Positions 46,690 through 57,639 of a stretch of 64,000 bases of DNA are shown here, one piece after another. Made by a program: the position numbers and the translations under genes. The notes beneath the pieces are model-generated. The model worked only from the letters and a program-made list of their open reading frames with translations, was not told where the DNA came from and made no database searches. The stretch is from Sinohyriopsis cumingii. Its lineage: Eukaryota > Mollusca > Bivalvia > Unionida > Unionidae. The first letter of the stretch is position 1. Each line of letters opens with the position of its first letter. The stretch covers positions 111,179,214 to 111,243,213 of the forward strand of contig CM068830.1 in the NCBI GenBank assembly GCA_028554795.2. Reading direction: 5' to 3'.

Positions 46690-49600
46690 CACCACTCCCT
46701 TGATAACTCGCGCACATTGGGTCCAGAAACATCAACCGCACTATAAGTGAGGCGCGAGTTATCGAGAGACCTATAAAATAAGCCCAAAACCAATAAAGTG
46801 ATCAACGACATAAAGGTAAAATTGGGGGGGGGGGGGTAGGCAGATTATAGTGTTGAATACTCACTATATAATCGTGCTGAGATTAACTGTAAATAAATAT
46901 CTCTTCATAATGGTGTACTTTCATTATTATTACCTTATCATGAGCAACATTAATTTCAGGATAAATTACAGTATATTGAGGCGATCATCGAAAACATTAT
47001 TCCACATGGTTTCCGTTCGTCTAACATGTGTATCTCTTCACACATTGTGTACTACGTCACTAATTTTTATGCTGAATTGGATACATTCTAGTTTTATTGT
47101 TTGATCCAAATTAGACATTTTTTTTATATACAAAAGATCGCCTCTTTTCGAGAAATCGTTTTCAGTCAAATGATAGAAAGATAGATTTGATAGATTTGAT
47201 TGCGATAGAAGTAAAAGGGAAAACAAAAAATAAGGGTTAATCAGTACTAACATGAATTTAATGAGTCTACAAATTTAAAACAATGTAAATTAGAACAAGT
47301 TAATACTTGCCATTTGTGCCATGCTTGACAAATATCAATTCACTTTTTGAAAAAATCAGTTAATTTTTTTGTGTGTTACTCCTTGGTTTCTCTGCTGCTG
47401 AGCAAAATCCCTCAGATTTCTCAACTGCATGAGTTTTACATAGTCAACAGTTTGGGTCTCCAGCCACCTTATGGCAATATCAAAAGATTTGATTGCTTCT
47501 TGTGCAGAGGGGGGAGGTGGTGCAACATTTGCGTCTGCATCACTTTCAACACTTGTGGTACTCCAGTTAGAATCGTCTTCTGCTGCAAATTTGTTCGTTA
47601 TTGAATTAACTATTGTTTCATCTGACATGTATTCGGCTGTGGGGCAATCATTGTCAGCACAAATCCACTCCTCCATATCATCAAGAGAAACGCCCATCTC
47701 AGGACCATGAGTCTCTACAAATTTCTCCAAAACAGCCTCGGCATTAATCACATCAGTTTCACTGAAACCTTCAAAGTCACTATCAACGTCACTGTCTGTT
47801 ACTGTTTTGCTTTACGTCGATGGCAGCTCCAAGACCCTCAATCCAGCACCATTCTATGGTCTTTGGAGTGATTACTTTCCAAGCCTGACCACCCATGAAT
47901 ATAGCCTCTTTTAAATTCACACTTTTGAGAAAGGTTGTAACACTTTTCTCCACTCTCCAACATTGACTGTATTAACAGCTGACGGTAATTCTTTTTAAAA
48001 GTGCTAATAATTCCTTGATCCAGTGGCTGAATTATAGATGTTGTATTTTTTGGGAGGTATTCCACCCGGATCTTTCCATCACTTGTTATGAGTGAATCAG
48101 CGGGGGTGGGGGGAGGAGCTGGGCAATTATCCAATAAAAGTATAGCTTTGTTCTCTATGCCCCTGGATCGCTGGTGGTTTCTGATGGCTGGTACAAACAT
48201 CCTGAAAAACCACTCCGTAAATATGATCGCAGTCATCCATGCATTTCCACTGTTTCTGTATACAAATGGAAGACTGTCCATGTTCATATGATGGAAACAA
48301 CGGGGAGACTTGTATTTGCCAATTACAAAACGGTTTCATCTTGTGTGTACCAGTTTTGTTCACACAAAACAAAAGTGTTAATCTCTCTTTGTTGAGCCTG
48401 AAGCCCTCCTTTTTGTGCAGGTCATCTTTGGAAGCAAGAGTTTTGTCTGGCATCATTCTGTAGTAAAGACCAGCCTCATCACAGTTGTAAATTTGATCTT
48501 CTGTGAATTGTTCACTGATGATTATCTCTTTGAGCTGGTTTGGATAATTACACGCGGCTTCCTGATTCACTGAGTGTATCTCTCCTGACAAAGAATTCTG
48601 TTTAATTCCATGTCGGCACTGAAATATCCAAAGCCATCCCTGGCTTACCCTAAAATGTGATTCGTTGTCCATAATTTTTGCCATTTTCTCTGCTTGAGCC
48701 ATTAGAATTGTTCCAGAAATGGGAACACCTTGTTCGTGGTGCTGTGTGAACCATGTGTACACAGCATCATCTAATTCGGTATCTTGTGCAGTCCGTGCTC
48801 GCTTTCTTTTTATCCCATCATCTGTATCAACAACATGTATGTAATCCCGAAGTTTCTGCTCATCATTAAGCCAACCTCGAAGTGTCGACTCAGCAATTTT
48901 TAGTTCATTGCAAACTTTGGCTATCGCTTCACCATTATGAACCCTATCTATGATGCACAGCTTTTCAGTCAGTGAGTATGCTTTTCGCTTGATTCCTTTA
49001 CTCTCCGTGGTCACATTTACAAATGATTAAGACACATTACGGATTGATAATATATACTTTAATGATGCTAAGTACATACAAAATGTGAACCATTTTCGAT
49101 TGGTCAAATAAAATGAATTTTGATAATGGTAGTGACCACAAGACCTTATGCTCCAATTTGCATGCCTTTGAATTTTTTCTCTGTGCCTACCCTGCTTGAT
49201 TTGATACAAAGACATATACAAAGTGATAAAACAAAACAGGTCTCTTGTAATCGATTTTATAATGCAACAAACACTTCCCCAAGTTATTGATCAAAACAAA
49301 GCCGCCATGTAATTAGGTTCTCACAGAAGTATGTACTCATGGGTTTCAATGTGACAGTTGATTGACTCTTTTCATGTTTTCAATGAACAGAATATGTTGC
49401 GATTATAATGTTTACACTGAAACGGAATTACAGGATTAGAACATGGCTTTCACACAGGAAGACATTTAATTGGTGTTTACTTCATTCTCTGTTGCCACCT
49501 GTTAGCATTTACCAGAAGTTTTCATTGATCACTATTTCACCAGACTGTTTATTTACAGTACACTCACATTTATTTATCATAAAAACTTGCATAATATATT

Positions 49601-50259
49601 ATATCTTTAAACACAGGTCTTGCTAGGATTTTAAAAGTGGGTCTTTCTGCCTCTGAAGTCAATCACTAAATATCAGTACATTTTCTCACCCGGCCACCAA
49701 TCAAAGCCTTTGAACTAGCTGCCTAGCTATTGCATCATGTTCTTTTTTTATGTACTCTTATAAAATGGCAACATGTATGTACATCAAGAGTCTTTCAGTC
49801 ACTGAATTCTGTCATTGTAAATATCAGCACAGCTAACTGATCAAAACATTTTCCCACAAAGCAGGTGGCTGAAGCAGGTCTGGCAAATCTTTGAATTTTC
49901 CCGCGCACCTATTACATGTGTACGGAGGACTCCCGTCTCAGTGTTTTTCTGCATCCCAGATCAAAAAATGGCCTCCAAATACGCTTAATTAAGCGTTTTT
50001 CGAGATCTCTGAAATTAATTCTTATTTAGAACTTGCAAATTTCAAAATATGGATTCTACTTTTACGGGCATTAATCACCATTTTCGATGATAAAACAAGC
50101 AATGTATCAAGGTTTAATTTACCAATTTTTATCACGTTCAGCATATTTTAAAGATATTTTAAATACAGTTTCTCTGGAAAAAAATCGGGAGCCAAGACGG
50201 ACACCGCGTTATAAGCGGGATTACAAGTTATCCGGGCGCAAACTATCGAGGGAGCAGTG
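46690..50259 (-). mobile_element. Tigger/pogo DNA transposon, full length, broken
   Basis: TA duplications (46,688-46,689 and 50,260-50,261) bound a 3,570-bp element with related inverted ends: CACCACTCCCTTGATAAC on the left and CACTGCTCCCTCGATAGT on the right (minus strand), 18 of 24 bases matching. It encodes a CENP-B/DDE transposase on the minus strand. The left end also contains its own inverted repeat (GATAACTCGCGC and GCGCGAGTTATC). An old copy, given end divergence and frameshifts. Confidence 0.88.
47356..49014 (-). pseudogene. Tigger/pogo transposase (CENP-B-type HTH, DDE_1), frameshifted
   Basis: Starts at 49,014 with MTTESKGIKRKAYSLTEKL, then a psq-type helix-turn-helix (AKVCNELKIAESTLRGW) and a second CENP-B-like domain. 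The catalytic part shows YNCDEAGLYY (first Asp), AILLLDNCPAPP (second) and IIQPLDQGIISTF (third), the DDD set of pogo elements. Frame changes lie near 48,300 and between 47,850 and 47,750 (probably two), after which the C-terminal acidic tail reads INAEAVLEKFVETHG. All domains are present, so it is a nearly complete pseudogene. Confidence 0.85.
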
Positions 50260-50261
50260 TA

Positions 50262-50822
50262 GTTACTATTACTTCATACAAAGAACATTTCTTGCAAATT
50301 TATTTATTTTAAAAAAACATGAAGTCAAGAGTATGATCACTGATATCCTTCCCATTAATACTAAACTTCCTACATTTGGGCATTAGAATAATGTAGTCAC
50401 TGAACAATTTTAATTTTACTCTGTCAACACTATACTATTTACAAAGTCCAAAATATTTTATTGTGAATTATTCAGTTCTTGTAGCTTGTCATCAAGATGT
50501 TTTTCAAGAGCAGTTCTGCGATTTTGTGCTTAATACTTTTCCTCAAACAACTTTATTTTCCAATTGGTCTCTGCTTTCAGTGCATTGTCAACAGCAGCAG
50601 CTGTCATTGTCTCAATGTCTTTTTCAGCACCTGCCTTTCTTCTTCACCCCCAACCCCCCCAATGTTTTTTATATTATCACTTATTTAAAAAGAGAATATG
50701 AATATTTTAAACTATTTCATAATAGATATATTAAAATTTCTCTCAGCTTAGCTGTATTCTATATTTTTAGATTTATCGTATTCATTGTAATTATTGTATC
50801 CTATTTCCAATCAATTCAAAAA
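50262..50822. other. No feature recognised
   Basis: Unassigned AT-rich DNA between the Tigger element and a small inverted-repeat element. Confidence 0.35.
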
Positions 50823-50823
50823 C

Positions 50824-50972
50824 AGCAGCAGAGGGGGCGAACAGACCGACTTTGAAAGCGTCCAAAACCCGAAATAAGGCTTATTTCGAGCAGAACATTT
50901 ACTTAAGAACTTCGGTTAGTTAGAAAACTCGCGAGATTTGAACCAACTTGAGGTCATCGCCCCTCTGCTGCT
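50824..50972. mobile_element. Small inverted-repeat element (MITE-like)
   Basis: AGCAGCAGAGGGGGCGA (50,824-50,840) pairs with TCGCCCCTCTGCTGCT (50,957-50,972), differing by one G. It is 149 bp, with no coding capacity. No clear target duplication was seen, so the family is unknown. Confidence 0.55.
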
Positions 50973-51134
50973 ATTAATTTATCCAAATATTTTATCAAGT
51001 CCAATACGATATCTTGTTCTAGGATCGTGCAAATTTATTGTTATAAACCCAGGCGGAGTAGTTTGCGCTCGTGAAAAGAAATTTCTGAATTTAATTATAT
51101 CCATGTCACCGCTGCACCAGGTTTGATGAATATT

Positions 51135-51647
51135 TCACAACATGTGTGTATCAACTCCATTAAACACAACTAAAATATTACAGTTATCTCTAATCACCTT
51201 TGGTATTTGTGTGTATCGTTGAGTAACATAAATAACATCGGTATTTTTATGTCTACCTCGAGAAAAAATCCTAGCTGGATTTGACTGTTTATCTAGCATC
51301 ACATCGTCGTATACAACTAAATTATTAATAAATCCGTCTATGGAATCAACTGATGGTGCTTCATTAATATCGGTTATAAACTCGATAACATCGTTATCCG
51401 CGTTTTCATTAAAATCCTTAAGTACATTAGAACATCGCTGATCATCAACTGACGGGGCTACCAAATACAATTTATCCCACTTTAACCATCTCATTATAAG
51501 ATTGAGTAACAACTGTGTCTTTCCACTTCCAGATGGTCCTATTAATATCATTCTAATCGAATTTGGTAACGCAGGATGGTGCTTGACAGGTTCTCGTTTT
51601 CTTGTCGCTGAGAAATCAATTATATCCATGCTGTATAAAATATCCAT
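51135..51647 (-). pseudogene. Packaging ATPase of the Polinton-like fossil
   Basis: A FtsK/A32-type ATPase that would pump element DNA into capsids. The P-loop reads LIGPSGSGKTQLL near the N-terminus, and a Walker B-like LVVYDDVM follows about 90 residues later, then IYVTQRYTQIPKVIRDNC, all usual for Polinton and adintovirus ATPases. Its start codon overlaps that of the divergent zinc-ribbon gene in a CCATGG at 51,645-51,650. Treated as a fossil part of the larger element. Confidence 0.75.
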
Positions 51648-52176
51648 GGATTTATATTGTGTGAAGTGCAGGATGCGTACCCATACGGATACACTAACAA
51701 CTATTACCACAAAAAATAACAGATCAGCGGTTACAGGTAAGTGTACGTGGTGTGGTACAAGAAAATTTAAATTTATTTCCGGTGAAAGTTCAGCATTAAA
51801 AAAAAAAACAACGTGGAGGTGATATTGCAGCAAAATTAACAAAATTACCCAGGACTCCGTGGGCTAAATACCCAAGAGAAAAACATCTACCAGGATATAA
51901 TTATTGCGGTCCTGGTACTCGACTTGATATCAGGCTTGATAATCAGGATCAACCAAAACCAGGCGAGGAACCAATAAACGCTATTGATAAAGCATGTCAT
52001 GAGCATGATGTTGCATATAAAAGCAATGATCTACAACATAGGTATATTGCAGATGTTAAATTAATTCATGCACTAGATTCTATAAAAAATAAAAATATCA
52101 AAGAAAAATTAGCTAATTGGTTAGTAAGATCCGCGATGAAAGGTAAATTAGCGTTTGGGCTGGTAATATATAAATG
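51646..52176 (+). pseudogene. Zinc-ribbon and PLA2-like protein of the Polinton-like fossil
   Basis: The start reads MDLYCVKC and a second CTWCG pair follows, forming a short zinc ribbon like those found in Polinton and giant-virus genes. Downstream a phospholipase A2-like domain shows the calcium loop (YCGPGT) and the catalytic His-Asp motif (CHEHDVAY), as in parvovirus VP1 and adintovirus proteins, where it helps particles leave endosomes. Broken fossil. The association of the two domains in one gene is an inference from adjacency. Confidence 0.65.
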
Positions 52177-53113
52177 AAATCGATTTGTTATTCACCAAAT
52201 GGATACTGGAAGGGTAAAGCAGCAATTAGTAAACTCGCTGATGCAGCAGCGGTTAAACATTCTACTGCTAAAGCATGGTTATCCAAATAGGCAATATGGC
52301 AAATTTATCTACCACGTCCTAAGCAAATTCGATTTGCACATTTCAGTGTCAGTGTTCCTAACGAAGTTCATCAAGCTGATATTCTGTTTTTACCACATGA
52401 TACTATATGTAAAAAAACGTACAAATACGCGCTAACTGTTGTTGATGTTGCAAGTAGATACAAAGATGCAGAAATGTTAACAACTAAAACAGCATCTGAG
52501 GTAGCCGATGCTTTTAAACGAATTTATCAACAAAATGGTCTACGATGGCCACAGCTGTTACAAGTTGATCCTGGCAAGGAATTTCTTGGTCCAGTATCAT
52601 CGTTGATGAAACAACATAATACTAAAATACGACGAGGACATACTGTGATTCATCGTGATCAGGCAATTGTTGAACGATTTAATCGAACACTTGCTGAGCG
52701 GTTATTTGGATATCAATACGCGAAGGAATTTATTCAGGATAAAAGATCTCGTGAATGGGTGGCAAGATTACCAAATGTGATAGCAGCGTTAAATAATAAG
52801 ATTACTCGAACGACCAACATGAAACCTATTAATGCAATTACAAAAAAGAATATACCTACACAACAACGTGATCTTTCAGCACAACCATTATTAGGTAATG
52901 ACACTGTAAGGTATTTATACGAGCCCGGTGAACTTGAAGGCGACTGATCCTATTTGGAGTGTTACCACACATAAGATATCCACCGTGACAAGATCCTCAG
53001 GTAGACCTGCTATCTACAGGCTGGATTCAACTGCTCCTCAACTTGGATTTGTACGTGAACAATTACAGATAATTCCTGATAACACACAATTACCACCCAA
53101 ATCACTTAAATAG
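52174..53113 (+). pseudogene. Retroviral-type (DDE) integrase of the Polinton-like fossil
   Basis: Landmarks are VHQADILFLP (first catalytic Asp), LQVDPGKEFLG (second Asp) and QAIVERFNRTLAERL (Glu), followed by a C-terminal part with PIWSV and IYRL blocks similar to chromo-like tails. This is the integrase class used by Polintons and Ginger elements. Neighbours (ATPase, PLA2-like) favour Polinton over Ginger. The gene is directly followed by the 5'-truncated CR1 LINE. Broken fossil. Confidence 0.75.
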
Positions 53114-53167
53114 CACTGGTGCTGGCACCCTGACAACGATTGTGTACATCAAAAAACAATTAGGAAA

Positions 53168-54280
53168 TTGGAGACCCAAATCGAAGAATTAAAACTACAG
53201 TTGCATGCTATTAAATCAGCACAGGGAAGGGTTAATGAGCAAGTAACCTCATGTGAAATAGCAATTCAGACAGACTCCCAAATATCAACAGTATCAGATG
53301 CTCAGACACAGACAATCCCAGTACCAGCCAAAAGAAAATGTAAAATGACCATGCAAATAAAAACTGATGCCCAAAGTAATCCTGCATTGCAGACAACAGT
53401 ATCCCCCTCTCAGTCATGTGACACACCTGCAACAGCAATAAGTGTACATCCATGGCCCGCAGTTCAAACAAGTCTGTTACCTTCACCAACAACTGCATTT
53501 CCCAGTACTCAGACAAATGTGTCAGAATCAACAACAGTAGTTCACACAACTGAAACACCAATTTCAGCACCCCTTCCTCCAAGATATGTGTCTGAAATAC
53601 AATCCAGAGTCCAACACACGACATCACAAGCCAGAAAAGATAGGACTCTAATAATTGGCTCCTCAATTTTGAAAAGTATAATACCAAGGAGACTTTTTAA
53701 AACAGATGTACAGACTTTAAGAGGTGCAAAAATCAACAACATCACTGACAGAATAATGAACAGTGACCTAACCAAATACAAACAAATTATTATTTTAGTA
53801 GGTGGAAATGATGCCTGTGAGGGAAGGTCACTAAATCAACTCAAAACAGATTTTGAAAGTTTATTGTATGCTGCTAGATATTGCAGCCCAAATACATGTA
53901 AATTAATGATATCGGGACTACCTCCTCGTGTGGACACCAAGGCCAAAGAAATAAATGATCTGATAATTGACTTATGTGAAGATTTCAACCTACAGTACAT
54001 TCCACAATACAAATCTTTCTTCATTCAGAATCAGGATGTCAACCTTAGTCTCTACCACAGAGACAAAATTCATCTAAGCAGAAAAGGAACCTCTCAGCTA
54101 CTGAGAAATATTAACATGTATGCCCCTATTTTCAAGCACTTTAATGAAGAGTGTTGTCTTAACTGTGGAGAAACTGGGCACTTGACACAGGTATGCCATC
54201 ATGGCAAACAGATCGAGTGTTTTAGGTGCCATAAATATGGACACAAACAAAGACTTTGTCCATCAATGTATACATATTAG
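53168..54280 (+). CDS. CR1 ORF1: SGNH esterase domain plus two CCHC zinc knuckles
   Basis: An uninterrupted 370-codon frame. Residues about 1-150 are a polar Thr/Gln-rich region after a short coiled coil. Residues about 157-310 are an SGNH/GDSL-type esterase with RTLIIGSSIL (block I Ser), ILVGGNDAC (Asn block) and HRDKIHLS (Asp-His block). Two zinc knuckles follow, CLNCGETGHLTQVC (about 330-343) and CFRCHKYGHKQRLC (about 351-364). Esterase-bearing ORF1 proteins are characteristic of the CR1/L2 lineage and help form the retrotransposition particle. The ATG at 53,168 is the first Met, but the frame extends upstream, so the natural N-terminus may be missing. It ends 84 bp before ORF2. Confidence 0.85.
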   Translation: METQIEELKLQLHAIKSAQGRVNEQVTSCEIAIQTDSQISTVSDAQTQTIPVPAKRKCKMTMQIKTDAQSNPALQTTVSPSQSCDTPATAISVHPWPAVQTSLLPSPTTAFPSTQTNVSESTTVVHTTETPISAPLPPRYVSEIQSRVQHTTSQARKDRTLIIGSSILKSIIPRRLFKTDVQTLRGAKINNITDRIMNSDLTKYKQIIILVGGNDACEGRSLNQLKTDFESLLYAARYCSPNTCKLMISGLPPRVDTKAKEINDLIIDLCEDFNLQYIPQYKSFFIQNQDVNLSLYHRDKIHLSRKGTSQLLRNINMYAPIFKHFNEECCLNCGETGHLTQVCHHGKQIECFRCHKYGHKQRLCPSMYTY

Positions 54281-54364
54281 GAAGCTGGCAAAGAGGAGAA
54301 TGCCAACGCTTCATTTACAAAAAAACTAAATGTACCCAGTGGGACTCTTGACTCTAACTATTCA

Positions 54365-57300
54365 ATGGACACTATTGTAGATGCAAATGTAAATGGATTT
54401 TCAGGGTTTGTATGTGACTTTGAAGATGCTAATATATATGAACATTTAAATATAGAAATAGGATGTCAGAATGATAAAAGCAGTATGGAGACAATCTCAG
54501 TGAGTACCCCATTGCATGATGACATACATGTAATTGATATGAAACTAAATACAAAAGGTTTTAACATAGGTCACTTAAATGTACAAGGTATAGTGGGAAA
54601 GATAGACCAGATTAAGTTAATGTTGTCTTCCATGGAAAATAATATACATGTTTTAGGACTCACTGAAACCAAATTAAATGCTAACCACAATGATGATCTA
54701 TTTCACTGTCAAGGCTACAATAAACCATTTCGTAGGGACAGAGAGACAGCGGGGGGGGGTCTTGTTGTATACATTAGGGAAGATGTAAATGTAAAAAGGC
54801 GACTTGACTTGGAGTCACATGAAATTGAGAGTATCTGGGTGGAAATTTTTCAAAATAATGCAAAATCTTTCCTAGCTGGTTTCATTTATAGACCACCTTC
54901 CTCCAAAGCATTTTGGAATGATAACTTTTTGAAACAAATAGAAAGTGTTCTAGCACAGGAGAAAGAAACATATATACTCGGAGATATAAATAAGGACCTT
55001 CTCAATACTCAAATAAGGAACAACTGGATGGAATTTATTGAATCATTAGGCCTAGACCAGCTGGTAAATAAACCTACAAGGGTAACAGAAAAATCAAGCA
55101 CTCTTATTGATCACATTTATACTAATCTACCAGACAATGTGGCTTGTGTTAATGTACCAAATGTTGGTCTTAGTGACCACTATCCTACTTTTTTGACATG
55201 AAAGGTTAAATGCAAGAAAAATAAGAAAAATACACATAAAACGATCACTTACAGATCGTTCAAAACTTTTAATGAAGAACAATTTCTCAATGACCTATAT
55301 AAAGTTCCATGGAGTATGATCCAAAATTTGGATGACATAGATGAAGCCATGAGGGTGTGGACTGACTTATTTATGGATGTAGTATCTAAGCAAGCACCAC
55401 TGAAAGTACATCGAGTAAAGACTGATTTTCAACCTAATTGGCTTACTACTGAAATCCTAGATGCTATGAAAACACGAGACAAATTCAAGGCTATGGAAAA
55501 CCATGCACAATATAAAGTATGGAGAAATAAAATAACAAGTATGATTAAAAAAGCTAAAAAAACTTATTATCAATCATTACTTGAAAACAAAAAGAGCAAC
55601 ACAAACTCCATTTGGAAAGTCTTCAATGAACTCACTGGAGGAACGCACAAAAAACAGACAAATAAACTTCACTCACTTCTGGTAAATGACACCATAGTCA
55701 CTGATGAAACTGACATTGCAAATGTTTTCAATGATTTTTTCATCAACATTACCACAAAGTTAAAAGAGCCAGTGATAGAAAACAACTTTAATGAACTGAA
55801 AAAGTTCTGCAGCAGTAAAATCTCAAAGGAGGTATGTTTCTCTATCCCACCAGTGTCAAAAAACTTTGTTAAAAAATGTCTCAGTGAACTTGATACCAAG
55901 AAAGCTACAGGATTTGATCAGATTGGTCCACGACTCATTAAATCTTCTGCCTTTGCTATTGTAGATAGCATAACATTCATAATTAATTTAAGTATTGCAA
56001 CCTCATCTGTCCCCAAAATATGGAAAACTGCAAAAGTAACTCCTATTCACAAATCTGGTTCTAAGGATGATGCTGATAACTACCGACCAATTTCAATACT
56101 ACCAAACTTGTCAAAATTGATTGAAAAACATGTCCATGACTCATTCATGTCATATTTAACCAAACACTTGCTGTTACACCCTAATCAATCAGGCTTTAGA
56201 CAGAACCATTCCTGTGAGACTGCCTTGATCTCCCTAACTGATAAATGGCTTCAAGCACTTGACCAAGGTAGAATAATAGGAACTGTATTTGTAGATTTCA
56301 GGAAAGCTTTTGACATGGTGGATCATGAAATCCTTTTGAAGAAACTGAAAATCTACCAGTGTGATGAAAGAACAATTAGATGGTTTACTTCATACTTAAA
56401 TGAGAGAACACAACATGTTTACATAAATAATGTTCCGTCTGAACCTGAAACAATTAGATATGGAGTACCACAAGGCTCAATTCTAGGTCCACTACTATTC
56501 ATTTTATTTATTAATGACCTACCACTTTTACTAAGAGACTCAATATCATCTACAGATCTCTATGCAGATGACACAACATTGTCAGACATCCAAAACACAA
56601 AGCATGAACTCGAAATTTCTTTACAGAATGCACTAAACAAACTGGAAAACTGGTGCACATGTAATGGCATGGTGGTAAATACTGGTAAAACTAAAATATT
56701 ACTTATCTCAACACGGCAAAGAAGGACAAATCTTGATAGTGATGAACTATGTCTGACATGGAAGGATACAAATCTGCAAATAGTCTGTCATGATAGGCTA
56801 CTTGGTGTTCTGGTAGATAATAACCTATCATGGACTGAACATATCAAACATACCAGTAAAAAAGTCAATTCAAGTTTATGGCTTCTCAGTAGGATAAGAC
56901 ATTTTCTCCCTGAAAGGCACAGGAAACTATTTTATAACAGTTACATACAACCCTATTTGGACTACTGTAGTACAGTATGGGGTAATTCAAATGATAAAAA
57001 CATAGCAAAGCTGGCACATCTTCAAAAAAGAGCATTTGGGCTAATATCAATCCAGAAAGAAAGCAAGGAAAGTTTAGCTGGTAGGTTAAAAATATTACCT
57101 ATTAAAGACCGAATCTGTTTGAGAAAAGCCAAATTAATGTACAGGATATCTCAGAATAGTGCTCCTGAATATTTACAATCACTATTCCAGTATAGGCTAC
57201 CTGGTAATACTCCCCACCTGCGATCCATGTCTACCAAACAGTATAAAATTCCCAAACCAAATAAGGAGTTATTTAAAAAAAGTTTCCAATACTCTGGAAC

Positions 57301-57406
57301 TCTGCTCTGGAATAGTATTCCAGCTGAGATTAGAAATGCCCACTCTATTTCCTTCTTCCAAACCGAATATATTCAGTGGCTTCAGAGATGCAGCTTAAAT
57401 AAATAA
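54365..57406 (+). pseudogene. CR1 ORF2: APE endonuclease and reverse transcriptase, one in-frame TGA
   Basis: A single frame of 1,013 codons interrupted only by TGA at 55,199-55,201 (codon 279), where a CGA-to-TGA change would be enough. Endonuclease landmarks: IGHLNVQGI, LGLTETKLN (catalytic Glu), GGGLVVYIRED, FIYRPPSS, ILGDINKDL and GLSDHYP (Asp-His). RT landmarks: VFVDFRKAFDMVDHE, YGVPQGSILGPLLFILF and DLYADDTTLSD (catalytic YADD intact), then a thumb/C-terminal region with YIQPYLDYCSTVWGN. The encoded protein would nick chromosomal DNA and copy the element RNA at the nick. Closest in the window to the older copies at 32.6-36.9 kb and 37.7-39.0 kb. Confidence 0.92.
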
Positions 57407-57639
57407 ATTCCTTTGTATGAGGGCCTCAAGGTAGATTAGTTTTTAGCTAATTGTGTTACCCTCTTTAAATAAGGTCATTATTATTATTATTATTATTGCA
57501 TTCAAGACAGGTCAACATGATATTTTCTCATGTATGACCAAGATTGTTATTTATTCTATCTACGGTAAATTGTCTTGGATCATTTTTCAGATACCGCCAT
57601 AACATTATACAATTACAACTTGCACAATGATTATTCTGT

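Larger units (their letters stand above)
53114..57497 (+). mobile_element. CR1-type LINE copy 1, 5'-truncated, almost intact
   Basis: Carries ORF1 (esterase plus zinc knuckles) and ORF2 (endonuclease plus RT) with a 3' end reading GGCCTCAAGGTAGATTAG and (ATT)n at 57,478-57,497. Upstream of the ORF1 ATG the frame stays open to 53,114 and contains HWCWHPDNDCV, possibly the end of a PHD-like finger, so the true start was lost on insertion. It sits between the integrase and helicase parts of the Polinton-like fossil. Only one disabling change was seen in the coding region, which points to a young copy. Confidence 0.9.

Noticed and set aside
50463-50855. 130-codon ORF
   Set aside because: Composition is that of AT-rich noncoding DNA (Phe/Ile/Leu-rich), with no domain, and it runs into the MITE-like element.
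51502-51822. 106-codon plus-strand ORF taken as one gene from its first Met
   Set aside because: Its first half is the antisense of the packaging ATPase; only the part from 51,646 is protein-like.
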